Positions 11,366 to 22,500 of a stretch of 64,000 bases of DNA are shown here, piece after piece (within the stretch, counting starts at the first letter, position 1; each line of letters opens with the position of its first letter). The position numbers and the translations under genes are program-made. The notes beneath the pieces are model-generated. The model saw only the letters and a list, made by a program, of their open reading frames with translations. It made no database searches and was not told where the DNA came from. The DNA comes from Colletes latitarsis (lineage: Eukaryota > Arthropoda > Insecta > Hymenoptera > Colletidae), in the NCBI RefSeq assembly GCF_051014445.1, contig NC_135141.1, forward strand, positions 13,516,001-13,580,000. The letters are read 5' to 3'.

Positions 11366-12350
11366 CAGGATGTTCGGCCAACCCTGGGAAAAATTTTAAT
11401 GGGAGATTCAAGAGGCCAAAATAAGACGAAAATTAAGAATACTGCAACCTGCGGACAGCTACGTGCGCATAATAGTGGTTGTCACTCAGCATGTGAAACT
11501 CTACTCACTGGCGTATCGACAGACTTACAGTTTTCTGACAAGGAACCTTTGCGAACGGTCCGGCTTCAATTTTGATGAAACTTCGTACACTTCTAAAGCA
11601 GCCAAAAATAATCGACAGGTATTTTTTTTTAGCTGCGGTAACTCGAGTTTAAGGGGTGAAACCACCCCTTGAAGTTTTGCCTCGAGACGGCTATCTCGAA
11701 AATGGAAAGACATACGAAAAAATTATTAATGGGCGAGGTTAATGGTTTCTTATGCACAATAATATGGTGTTAAAAAATTTAACAAAATACAATTTGTTTA
11801 TAACAAACAAAAATTTATTAACTTAATTTTACATTTTATTGAAATTTTCATAATGACAAAAAATGACGATCATTTTATTCCAAATCCATTGGTATGTAAC
11901 ATTTTAAAATTGCCTCTTAGAGTTTTGCAGAATTTTATGATTTACAACTTGCACGCACATCCACTATGCTAGTAGCCGTTCTAACTTTGATTTTAATGAA
12001 GCACTTGAGGCTTGAACTAAATTCTACAGTAACAAGTAACAAGTAACAATAACAGTAACAAGTTTCTTAACAGCAATGAAAAGATTAATTGTTTTTATTA
12101 CCCACCTATGACAGCGTGGCAAAGGTGGAGCGATTTATAAATTATAAATACATACAGTGTGTATAGCAATTACTCTATGTAGTTTCGATAATAATGGTAC
12201 TCGTCGAAAAAATGTTTGAAACATAAAGATTTCATACACTATGCACATTTAATTATTGCCACGTCACCACAAATATGGCGTCTTGGTTCATTTTTAACAG
12301 AATAGCAGTACCCTACAGGATTCTGGAATGCATTTGGTTTTTCATCTATA
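11366..12350 (-). mobile_element. Composite arm with Cys-rich protein fragment, copy 1
   Basis: It begins with a diverged G terminus (CAGGATGTTCGGCCAACCC after TA). It continues with GAACGGTCCGGCTTC, a short palindrome AAGGGGTGAAACCACCCCTT and AACAGTAACAAGTTTCTTAA, and runs to a junction TTTTCATCTATA|CAGGGTATTC at 12350. The same sequence forms both arms of the inverted structure at 24050-27045. The shared junction to a following G element at 12351 and 25033 shows that arm plus G element was amplified as one unit. Confidence 0.7.
12180..12350 (-). pseudogene. Cys-rich C-terminal fragment, piggyBac-type resemblance
   Basis: Reading the - strand from 12350 gives DEKPNAFQNPVGYCYSVKNE, then a CxxC-type zinc-binding pattern cognate with the intact version at 26222-26400. 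Insect piggyBac transposases commonly end in a cross-brace of Cys and His pairs of this kind. That resemblance, and the lack of the upstream DDE domain, is all that can be said. It is a fragment, not a gene. Confidence 0.45.
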
Positions 12351-12640
12351 CAGGGTATTCGGCCACCCCTGGGAAAAATTTTAATGACAGATTCTAGAGG
12401 CCAAAATGAGACGGAAATCAAGAATACTAATTTGTTGATGGAGATTTCGTTAAAAAGTTAACAACATTAGATTAAAAAATTTCAAATCGTTCTGGAAAAA
12501 TTATTTTCGGTTGCGGGGTTTAATTACAATCATTTTTGGTGAATAGACATACCCACAAATTCCTACCCACTTTAGAGAAAAACATTCGAGAAAGTGTGAA
12601 ATTTTTCGACGGAAAAAAAAAATTTGAAATCGTTGAATGA
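12351..12640 (-). mobile_element. Truncated G element in reverse orientation (G3)
   Basis: It starts CAGGGTATTCGGCCACCCCT after TATA, followed by the standard G terminus and one reversed 130-bp module. It stops abruptly at a small palindrome, GAATGAAGC/GCTTCATTC, near 12636-12662. The remainder of the element and its right terminus are absent. Confidence 0.8.
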
Positions 12641-12751
12641 AGCCTACGGTGCTTCATTCAATCGAACCTTAGGATTTAAAAGAAAATGTCATCCTATTAA
12701 AATGAAACTTTTGCTACGAAAACTGTATTATATTATATTATGTACTGTATA

Positions 12752-14553
12752 CAGGGTGGGGCAGTAACTATTAGCACCTCAGATATCTTGGAAACTATAA
12801 GTTTCACAGAAATGTTTGCTAAAGTAAATTGCACAGTACGAAGGGCGCTATTGGGTGGCGATAATAGTATTTTTGCAGGTGGAAGTACTTCGGACATTTC
12901 AAGGTCACATCCATTTTTTTTAATGGATCGGTATGTTTTTGCTTCCGTATCACGATAGAGGATCTTAAAACGAGTTCAACGACCTATTACACAAGGTCAT
13001 CGAAGGTCATAGAAAGTAGAGAAAGGCGATAATACTTACGGTTTTGGTAGTAAATGAAACATGTTTATAGTAGGTGTTCGGAATGATGACCATCACTGTC
13101 AATGCACCGTTGGATTCTTTTTACGATTGATTGACTTACAAGTCTTACAGCGTCAGAACTTATTGATGCACAGGCTGCAATAATTCGCTGTTGCATATCG
13201 TGAGATGTAGTTGGTACTTCTTTGTACACTTTCTCTTTCAGTGTTCCCCACAGAAAGAAATCTAAAAGTGTTATGTCTGGTGAACGAGCTGGCCACGATA
13301 TTGGACCGCCGCGTCCAATCCAACGACTTCGAAATTTTTCATCGAGTTCCCTTCGCGTAATCGATGAATAATGTGCTGGGCATCCATCATGTTGATACCA
13401 CATGGTTTGTCGTGTAAATGAAGGTAACTCTTCTAGCAAAAGACCCAATGTATCCTTAATAAAATTAGCATAGACGTTGCCATTGAAATTTCCATTGATA
13501 AAATAAGGTCCAATAATTTTATCATCTATGATACCGCACCATATATTCACAGACTATTGTTTTTGATGTTCAACCTGTCGCAGCCAATGTGGATTTTCCG
13601 TTGCCCATAAATGCACGTTATGCAAATTAACATTCCCGTGATTTGTGAATGTTGCTTGATCAGTAAATAAGACGGTATTAAAAAAAAGCTCATTGTTTTG
13701 AATTTGACGTATAGCCCATCGACAAAACTCAACGCGATTCATGAAGTCGTTCCCATGCAATTCTTGGTGAAGACTAACGTGATGTGAGGGTGCAAAATGC
13801 GAAGTACGCTCCTCTTACTAATGCCAGATTCGCGTTCAATTTGTCGCCAACTAATATGAGAATTTCTAGAGCACACCGATTTCCATTTCTTCGTTAATTA
13901 CTCGTTTCTGGCTTTCACTTTTACGAACACTTAAACTACCGGTTTGCCTAAGTTTATCATACACATTTTTAAATGTTTGACGCGAAGGCTGAGACCGATG
14001 TGGATATCGTTCAGCATACAAGTTTGTAGCCCTTACAGAATTTTGTTGGCATTCGCCATAAATAAGAAGCATATCAAGCTGCTCTTGAAACGGATACATC
14101 GTGCCGGATTGACCGATTTATCGATACTAATCTTATGATGTTTATCTTACTCTGCAAACTATTAAAGTGTCCTTCAAGCAGTGTTTATTCTCAGTGAAGT
14201 AAACGGTAAGCATTACGCATTCCTCTACTGTTGACAATACGTATGTTTCATTTACTACCAAAACCGTAAGTATTATCGCCTTTCTCTACTTTCTATGACC
14301 TTCAATGACCTTGTGTAATAGGTCGTTGAACTCGTTTTAAGATCCTCTATCGTGATACGGAAGCAAAAACATACCAATCCATTTAAAAAAATGGATGTGA
14401 CCTTGAAATGTCCGAAGTACCTCCAGCTGCAAAAAAACTATTATCGCCACCCAATAGCGGCCTTCGTACTGTGCAATTTACTTTAGCAAACATTTCTGTG
14501 AAACTTATAGTTTCCGAGATATCTGAGGTGCTAATAGTTACTGCCCCACCCTG
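12752..14553 (-). mobile_element. DD41D (rosa-like) mariner-type transposon, copy A
   Basis: Long inverted termini begin CAGGGTGGGGCAGTAACTAT and extend for about 300 bp (through the AAGGTCATAGAAAGTAGAGAA segment). TA flanks both ends (12750-12751, 14554-14555). A second copy in the opposite orientation is at 54241-56020. The right end abuts a G element whose first bases are missing. Confidence 0.9.
13065..14099 (-). pseudogene. DD41D transposase, broken (copy A)
   Basis: The N-terminus at 14099 reads MYPFQEQLDMLLIYGECQQN and continues into a helix-turn-helix (TFKNVYDKLRQTGSL). After two frame changes come LHGNDFMNRVEFCRWA, LFTDQATFTNHG (first Asp), WYQHDGCPAHY (second Asp) and PDITLLDFFLWG. 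The last Asp is 41 residues after the second, the spacing of the rosa/DD41D clade. A stop separates 13554 from 13550. The C-terminus DSDGHHSEHLL is intact. It is non-functional. Confidence 0.85.
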
Positions 14554-14555
14554 TA

Positions 14556-16404
14556 TATGCTCAGCCACCCCTGGGAAAACTTTTAATAAGTAATTTTAGA
14601 AGGCAAAATAAGAAGAAAATCAAAGATACTAATTTGTTGAGGCTTCATTAAAACGTTAGAGAAACATTTCCGGCCAGACAGTATATCTTCGGTAAAGAAT
14701 TCCTTTCTCGAAAGTACGTAGGATTTCGAGTGTATGTGTATTCACCAAAAATGATTGTAATTGACCCCCGCAATCAAAAATAATTTTTCCAGAAGGGTTT
14801 TGAAATTTTTTAATTTCGTTGAAAAATTTGTTCATCTTCCTGAATTTTTTTCTCGAAAATGCGTAGGAATTCGAGGGTACGTGTATTCACCAAACATGAT
14901 TGTAATTGACCCCCGCAAATGAAAATAATTTTTTCAGAACGATTTAAAATTTTTTTTTTCACCGAAGAATTTCAGCGCCGATTTTTTTTGTCGATTTTTC
15001 TTAAAAATTCGTTTTCCATTTTTAATAAATTTGTTTGACGTTCTACGGAAATTTTGTTTAGTACTTTTTTGTAGGTAGGAATTGGCTCTACTTCTATACT
15101 AAATTTCACTGCGATACGTTCACTATTGTAGAAGTTATGGACGTTTGAAAATTAAACCATTTTTATGGGGTTGTTGTCACTTTACATGGTTAAGGAACAA
15201 CTATTCCGATATTCTTAGAATTTCTACATATTCTTCACCAAAATACGAATTGTTTCCATTTTGAAACATCAAAATCCTTCAATCTGTTCAGAAGTTATGA
15301 CGTTTTAAAGATTCGCATGGAGAACATTTCTGGCCATACATTATATTTTCGTTTAAGAATTTTTTTCTCAAAGGTGCGTAGGAATTCGGGGGTATGTTTA
15401 TTGATCAAAAGTGATTGTAATTGACCCCTGCAACTAAAAATAATTTTTCTAAAAGGATTTGATATTTTTTAATTTCGTCAAAAAATTTCTCCACCTTGTG
15501 AAATTGTTTTCTCAAAAGTGCGTAGGAATTCGGGGGTATGTCTATTGATCAAAAGTGATTGTAATTAACCCCTGCAACTAAAAGTAATTTTTCCAGAATC
15601 ATTTGAAACTTTTTATTTTCGCCGAAAATTTAGGCACCTACCCCCTGTCAATTTTTCTTAAAAATTTGTTTTTCATTTTTAGTAATTGCGTTTAACATCC
15701 TACAGAAAAGTTGTTTAATACTTTTTTGTAGGTACCCATGAGCTCTACTTCAGAAAAAAGTTTCATTGAAATATATTTACAATTGTAGGAGTTATGGCTG
15801 TTTGAAAATTAGACCATTTTTATAGGGTTTTTCTCATTTTGCGGGGTCAAGAACCAACTTTTCGAATATTTTTGCGATTTGTACATATCCTCCACCAAAA
15901 TACGCGTAGTTTGCTTTTTGAAATATTAAAATCGTCCAATCCGTTCAGAAGTTATGACGTTTTAAAGATTCGCATGAAAATTCGGGCAGACCTTTCTAGC
16001 CAGAAATTATATTTTCGGTAAGGAATTTTTTTCTCGAAACTGAGTCGGATTTCGGGGGTATGTCTGTTGACCAAAAATGATTGCAATTGACTCCTGCAAC
16101 TAAAAATAATTTTTTCAAGACGATTCGAAAGTCTTTTTTTTCACTCAAAACTGTCAACACTTACTCGAATTTTTTTTTCGAAAGCGCGTAGGATTTTGGT
16201 GGTATGTGTAATGACCAAAAATGATTGCAATTGACCCCTATAACCGAAAATAATTTTTTCAGAACGATTTGAAATTTTTGAATTGAATTGTTAATAACTT
16301 TTTAACGAAGCCTCCATCAACAAATTGATATTCGTAATTTTCGTCTTATTTTCGTCTCTAAAATCTCCCATTAAAATTTTTCCTAGGCGTGGCCGAACAC
16401 CCTG
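14556..16404 (+). mobile_element. G element (G4) with damaged left tip
   Basis: The left terminus begins TGCTCAGCCACCCCTGGG, so the first few bases (CAGGGTGT) are lost where it meets the DD41D element. The right terminus ends GGCCGAACACCCTG at 16404, followed by TA. Internal modules run 130, 130, 380, 130, 130, 380, 130, 130 in order. It carries no coding capacity. Confidence 0.85.
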
Positions 16405-17008
16405 TATACATATGTATGTATATCGGATGTTACTTGAAATAATATAATTTTAATGGTATAACAATAGCTCTATTTTGTGAATATAAAAGTCGTTGATTAT
16501 TGACCAAGAATTAGCATTCCTCCAAAGATAACTTGAGTAGTTCCTCGGTAATATTCACATACTTTGGATCCGCGACGCGAAGAATATCGAGGGAGGATCT
16601 ATCCCGAGAATTACCGGCTTTTATCTGGGATTATAGTAGCATTATTGGCTCTTTCGATCATGGCAATTCCAAGAATTGGTAGAAATGACTCCGTGAACAT
16701 TGCCGAAGAGAAAACATATAAATATTAACGGAAGACTAGTGTTTTTTCCTGTGGTCCGATAGTAATATAAAATGTAATTTATTCAGGTCTGATAAACCAT
16801 ACAGCAAAATTACAAAGGTAGCGAAGAAGAGATGTTTTATAAAACTGTTTCGATAGTAATACTCACGCACGGGAATTCCCCGCGACCGCTTGGCGAGCTT
16901 TACTTGGGGGTTCCCCTATGGTCGACCAGTTCTCCAACGTAAAGCGCCATCGTGCGGCCATTAGCGTGCCACATTTTCACTTCTTATGCTACGTGACGTG
17001 TTGGAATA
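16405..17008. other. Non-coding sequence, origin unknown
   Basis: About 600 bp between a G element and a Tc1-like element. A GC-richer part at 16560-16640 and 16860-16970 stands out, but no exon or transposase motif is visible. The last 25 bp (GCTACGTGACGTGTTGGAAT) match the complement of 23787-23806 and so belong to the inverted repeat described at 18572. Confidence 0.5.
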
Positions 17009-18571
17009 CACTCCGGGACAAAAAGATAGCATACCTTATATTTTCTCACATTTTGTGTTAAGAACTGATTAAGATACATATTTTCTTTTACTGATAACTC
17101 AGAGCATGTTTGTGTATACAATTTACGAAATATCGTCCACAACGTATACTTCGACAGGATTCTAACACAAAAAATGTAAATATTACTGTTCGCAAGCGCG
17201 ACAAAATGATAGCACACGTGGTAAATCTACGCTTTCCAGTTACACTGAAGCTTGCGAATTGCGAACATCAACCTCGGAACATAGTTAATAAAGTCCGTGA
17301 TATTATTTCATGTTGTATACTTGTTCAAAAAAGGCGAAATATTATTAAAAATGGGTCGCGGAAAGAGATTGAACGCGTGTGAAATGGACACTATAATAAA
17401 ATTGAAAGAAGAACAATATTTAGTGACAAAAATAGTAAAAATTAGGAATAGAAGTCGAAAAGTAACAATGAATTTCTTGAAAAATCCGGAAAACTATGGT
17501 AAAAAGAAGAGTTCTGGACTTCCGCAAAGTCTAAATGCCCACAAGATGACTGCAAGGCAAATTGCTCAAAGTGTTGATGTAAACACTAATATAAAGAATG
17601 TGAGACGTTTTTTAAGAAAATGCAAATACATAACATGACAAAAATTGAAGAAAAAGTCTTGGTTAATTGTGCAACATAAGATGAATCGATTACACTTTGC
17701 GGAAAAGAATATTCGTATGCGAAAGAAATGGCGAAGAATAATATTTACGGATGAAAAGAGGTTTAATTCAGATGGACCTGATGGTCTGAGTTACTATTTT
17801 CATGATATGCGAAAAGAGGAACAGTTTTTGAGTCGTCGGCAAATGGGAGGTGGTGATGTGATGATTTGGTGCGGTATCGGATACTATAGTAAAATGGAAA
17901 TGAAATTTATAACAGGAAAAATGAATAGCAAAATGTATTTGGAAATGATTAAGGAACAAATAAACACGTACGCCGCCAGAATTGCTGGAGAGAAGTTTAT
18001 TTTTCAACAGGATAATGTCGCAGTACACACTACAAAAGTAATAAAAGAGTACTTTTCTCGAGAAAAAATTCGCGTTTTGGATTGGCCAGCAAGGTCACCC
18101 GACCTTAACATTATTGAAAATTGTTGGGGAAATCTTGCCCGAGCTGTATATGGAAATGACAGACAATTTGGAAATATTGCCGGATTAAAAAAATGTATTC
18201 AAGATGAGTGGGAGCGATTAAAGCGAAAAACTATTAAAAAACTCTATAAATCTTTGCCAAAGAGAATTAATGGCTGTTATTAAATGTAAAGGAGAAGCCA
18301 CAAGATATTAAGCATTAAATATCATTCGTTGATTTATGGTTATACATAATTTTAAGTTAAATGTGCTATCATTTTGTCCCACTATATTGCCTTAAAAATT
18401 CTTTTTTTTTTTCATAAAATTGTATAGACTGGAGAAATTCAATTCATTTTCAATTGTGTATGTTTATAGAGGTATTTTGCAAGAATGGATAAAAACAAAC
18501 CCTTGGTTGTAATGTTAAATAAATAAAAATTACGTTAATTTTAAAGTGTGCTATCTTTTTGTCCAGGAGTG
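17009..18571 (+). mobile_element. Tc1-like transposon, family 2, nearly intact
   Basis: The inverted termini are CACTCCGGGACAAAAAGATA on the left and the complement of CACTCCTGGACAAAAAGATA on the right. Subterminal copies of GACAAAATGATAGCACA lie at about 17200 and 18360. The left flank is TA (17007-17008); the right flank reads CA. A diverged inverted copy of the target, without the element, is at 23757-23811. It sits upstream of the first recognised exon of the host gene. Confidence 0.93.
17351..18283 (+). pseudogene. Tc1-like DD34E transposase with one in-frame stop
   Basis: One continuous frame from MGRGKRLNACEMDTIIKLKE at 17351 to NGCY-stop at 18283 holds 310 codons, interrupted only by TGA at 17636-17638. 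Motifs in order are FTDEKRFNSDGPDG (first Asp), MGGGDVMIWCGI, FQQDNVAVHT (second Asp) and SPDLNIIENCWG (Glu at the 34-residue spacing). It is about 30 residues shorter than usual. The second DNA-binding subdomain, around residues 50-95, looks shortened. It is the best preserved transposase in the window but is presumably inactive. Confidence 0.9.
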
Positions 18572-18880
18572 CACGTTCATCAACGATCGAACTAGTGGCT
18601 TCAAATCTGGCCACAAAACAACGAATTGTGAGTTCTGTTGGTCGATTTTATTGACCCATAAGTCGAACCATGTGCACGAAACATTGCTTGAATCGAACAA
18701 AAGTTTTGATAATTTCAATACGTTGGACAACTGTGTATCTCTCTATGATGACTTGTGAAGCACTACTGAATATAAGTGGCACATGACTCGAACAAGCGAA
18801 TAAGAAATATGACGATTACGATAATTGAAAGTTCCATTGCCCTTATTGAACAACCGTATAGGTGACACAATTTTAATTTT
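18572..18880 (+). repeat. Inverted-repeat arm, partner at 23490-23811
   Basis: CGAACTAGTGGCTTCAAATC and following sequence match the complement of 23589-23775 with moderate divergence, and the match continues to about 18880/23490. The two arms flank exons 1 and 2 of the host gene. The left arm is split by the Tc1-like element at 17009-18571. The nature of the repeat is unknown. Confidence 0.7.
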
Positions 18881-19249
18881 AAATAATGCATATAAAAGAT
18901 ACCCGATAAAGGATTAGTTTTGTCTGCGGCGTCCGACATCATATTAAATGGTCACTTGCCCTGACTGAACCGAAACGGTGGTGCGGATAACGCTGCTGCC
19001 ACTAAGCGGGGAAAATTAGTTATATACAAGCGGAGGAACGATATCTTTTATTCGAAGTAATTAGACTTATCTTACTACAAGCTTATTCGCTGATGCATCC
19101 ATGAAATTTTAATGTAGAATTAATAGAAATTATTACTAAATAAAATATTACATAAATTATTATCTTATAAACTATTATTTGACTTGTTTAAAAATGAATA
19201 CCCGAGAATTTGCACATTAATAAAGAAAAATTAATGGCTTTGATTTCAG
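18881..19249. other. Intron sequence before the first recognised exon
   Basis: No coding match. It contains a short GC-rich piece at 18955-19020, then AT-rich DNA leading to the acceptor TTTGATTTCAG at 19239-19249. An upstream exon ending in phase 1 is required but was not found in the window. Confidence 0.5.
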
Positions 19250-19559
19250 AGGACGAAATCATTGTAATTGAGCATCTGCCAGGGCGTCGAGTTCATCTTC
19301 AAGATTTCTTTTGGACTGATTCGGAAGACGCCCCATCATGGGTAGATTTGAATCAAGCCTTTCATGAAACTAGAACGATTCATCACACAGTCACGCTCTA
19401 TTTGCCTGTAGAAGAAAAGGACGATAATGATCCCAAATTTCCTCATCATTCTGAATCCCATACTCCAAAATGTACTAGCTGTATCGAACCAACACCTACA
19501 CTGAACGACAGTGAGGATGAAAATATTGGTGTTCTTATTGGGGAAGATCCTGGACCAAG
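19250..19559 (+). CDS. Exon 1 (first recognised) of the KIAA1549-like gene
   Basis: The acceptor TTTGATTTCAG precedes AG GAC GAA ATC. The reading EIIVIEHLPGRRVHLQDFFW, then SEDAPSWVDLNQAFHETR, is rich in acidic residues and has a short HTVTLYLPVEEKDD strand, as expected of an extracellular segment. It starts with the last two bases of a codon, so an upstream exon must end in phase 1. The donor AAG|GTTTTTATTT is weak, but its phase (two bases left over) fits exon 2 exactly. Confidence 0.7.
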
Positions 19560-22500
19560 GTTTTTATTTATCTTTTCTTTACTATTTTTAAATATTACAT
19601 TGAGAAGTATTTCTAAGCTTTACAAGGAAATCGCAAGATTATGTACATTGCAGCATGATGTTCGCACATATTACTAACAACTTTATATAATGTTACTAGC
19701 ATAAATAAAAAAAAAACTGACAACATTAAAATATATTTACTACCAGCACTACTAGCTAGTTACACTTACTACTGGCAGCTGTAGGGTTTAAGAAAGCAGT
19801 TTGGTTTTTGTCTTTTTCTTTTACACGTGGAAAATCCTCCTAGATACCCTGGGCCAGGAAATAGTACTCTTACCGACTAAAATACTAAATTGCATACATT
19901 GTGCTTTCTCATTGTACATTGTACATTGGTAATTGGCTTATACAGTATGTCTCACGAATTCTGTCCACTTAAATATCATGATTATTTCAAACAATGCGAG
20001 AAAATGTTACTTACAGAAGTTGTAGGGTTTAAGAAAGTACATAATACGGTATAAATGGAATTCTTGCAAATAGAAGTGTAGAGGCGATATAGAGGAGGTT
20101 AACCTTGTTTTTTTAACTGGAATATTCAAATTTTTATGCATGATTCCGACAGATTGACATATTCTGAGTATAAATGTACTAAAATACGTGTTTCCTAAAA
20201 CTTACTATTTCTGAGATATTTGATTATTTTTATTTTATTACTTTCCATTATGCCATTAAGCCTAACCCTCGTATTAGTTTAAAAATTGAGTGCAAATCTG
20301 CAGTTAGCAAAAGTAGTACATTACGAATTCTCACTCGTCGCAAATTTTATGCTTGACATATTAGCCTTCACCAGGAACTATATGACAGAAATTGTGTAAA
20401 TTGCATTAAATTTTGTGTATGGGCTCAAGAGCAGCAAATCAATTAAAATTTTGGCAATTATTTACTTTAGCGATTCCTCGTCAATTTCGATGACCTTGAC
20501 AACATACAGTGGCTCACGAAAGTATTCGAACGCTTACATATGCAAACTTGAATGGCCGAAATAATGTACATTAAAGTAATTTGCTGAAACAAGTAGGTGT
20601 CAATAGGAAGATGGAAGTCTTAAGATTTTGCCAGTAAAATTTGAAAAGGATTCAACAACGTAAACAGGAGTTATGATACATTTATTAGAAACACGCATGG
20701 TAAGCGACTCACAAAAGTATTCGAACGCTACATGTATTATTAAATTATTTAATATTAATATTTTGTTGGACCACCTTTAGCAGCTATAATGTCTCTTAGC
20801 TGACGTTCCATACTAGAAACCAATGAGTTTGTAAAACTACACTCAACGGAGTTCCATATTTCTATAATTTTATTTTTCAGTGTTTGCTTTGATGGTATTT
20901 GAAATTTATTTAATCTTTTTCCGATTTCAGCCCATAAATTTTCAATCGGATTTACGTCTGGACTTTGCGGCGGAGTAATTAACATGTGTGGTGTGTTATA
21001 GACGATCCATTCTTTTACAATTCTAGCAGTATGCTTCGGATCATTATCTTGTTGGACGTGGAAATCTTCCAATAATCCTAGTTTACTGGCACTTTCTTTA
21101 AGATTATTCTTCAAAATATTTAAATACTTATATTTATCAAGTATTCCGTCAATAAATATGTCGGAATCCATTAAAAGGTTTTTGTTTTGTTGTTCTCAAA
21201 TTGAATATTACTTGACATTGTCCAAATAAAGTTATATTGGCTCTAATCGATATTTAAATGTAATCGATGCTAAGAATGTCACCGGAAACGCAAACGTGCG
21301 TCTGGTTGGCGTCGACGTTTGGATGTGGCCTTTGAAGGTAGTCAAGTTGGTTGTCTGGTTACCGGAACGTTTGAAAAAAGAAGCATTCGAAAAAGAAACG
21401 AACAGATTTAAATAGGTTTCCAGACTGTAAAGACGTGCGGGAAAAATTGGAGAAAGAATCCCTGCAAAGGACTCATCAGTTGATGAAGTGTTGTTTAAGT
21501 GTTTGTGTTTGTGTTATAGTTATCAATTATAAGTTTATTTAGTTAAAAGAGTTAAAAAATAAGATATGCATAGAGCGTCGAGACAAAGGCTTGTTCGCCC
21601 GAGAGGACCTAATGCAAGTCGCTCTAGAGAGATGGTCAATGTTAATGTTTCTCCGACAAATATTAAATTTCCGGTGCCACTGGCAGTAATACTCCCCCAT
21701 ACCATGACCGATCCACCTCCGTGTTTCATTGTTTGATGCAAATGTCGAATTTCCAATTCTGTATTTGGTTTTCTCCGCACATAATTTTGACTATCTGAGC
21801 CAAAAATATTAAACTTTGCACCGAATGTAAACATCATTGCTAAATGAAAATATTGGTACGTTCACTTGATGTTAGGATATCGTTTCAGTAACAGTAACGT
21901 AAAAGTGTGCACAATAGTATTTAAAATGAACGCCAAAACGTCTGAAACCAAAAAGTGTGAAAGAGAAATAATATTACGATTGCACGAGGACGGCAAATTG
22001 TATAACGAGATTACGGGGATTGTGAACAGAAGTAAGTCTGCAATACATTATATCATAAAATAGTCAAAGAATGAGGGAACACTTGCAAACAAAGCTCGAT
22101 CAGGTCGACCAAAGAAATTGACTGGAAGAGAGGAGAAATAAAATAGAATCCTACTATATTCGCTCCTCAACTCGCAAATATGGTAGCTGATATGTTTCAT
22201 AAAGAAGTTCACCCGGAATTATGTCGACGAATATTACGAAACAATGATTTTCATGGCAGAATACCGCGAAAGAAGCCATATATTAATGCAGTAAATCGTA
22301 AAAAAAGATTGACTTTTGCGAAAGCATACATTAATAAAGATAATTCTTTTTGGGATAAAGTCATCTTTTCGAACGTAGTCAAAGTTTAATATTTTTGGCT
22401 CAGATAGTAAAAATTATGTGTGGAGAAAACCAAATACAGAATTGGAAATTCGACATTTGTATCAAACAATGAAACACGGAGGTGGATCGGTCATAGTATG

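Noticed and set aside
18546..18758. Open frame at the edge of the Tc1-like element
   Set aside because: It starts inside the transposon terminus and continues in an inverted repeat that also occurs at 23589. Not a gene.
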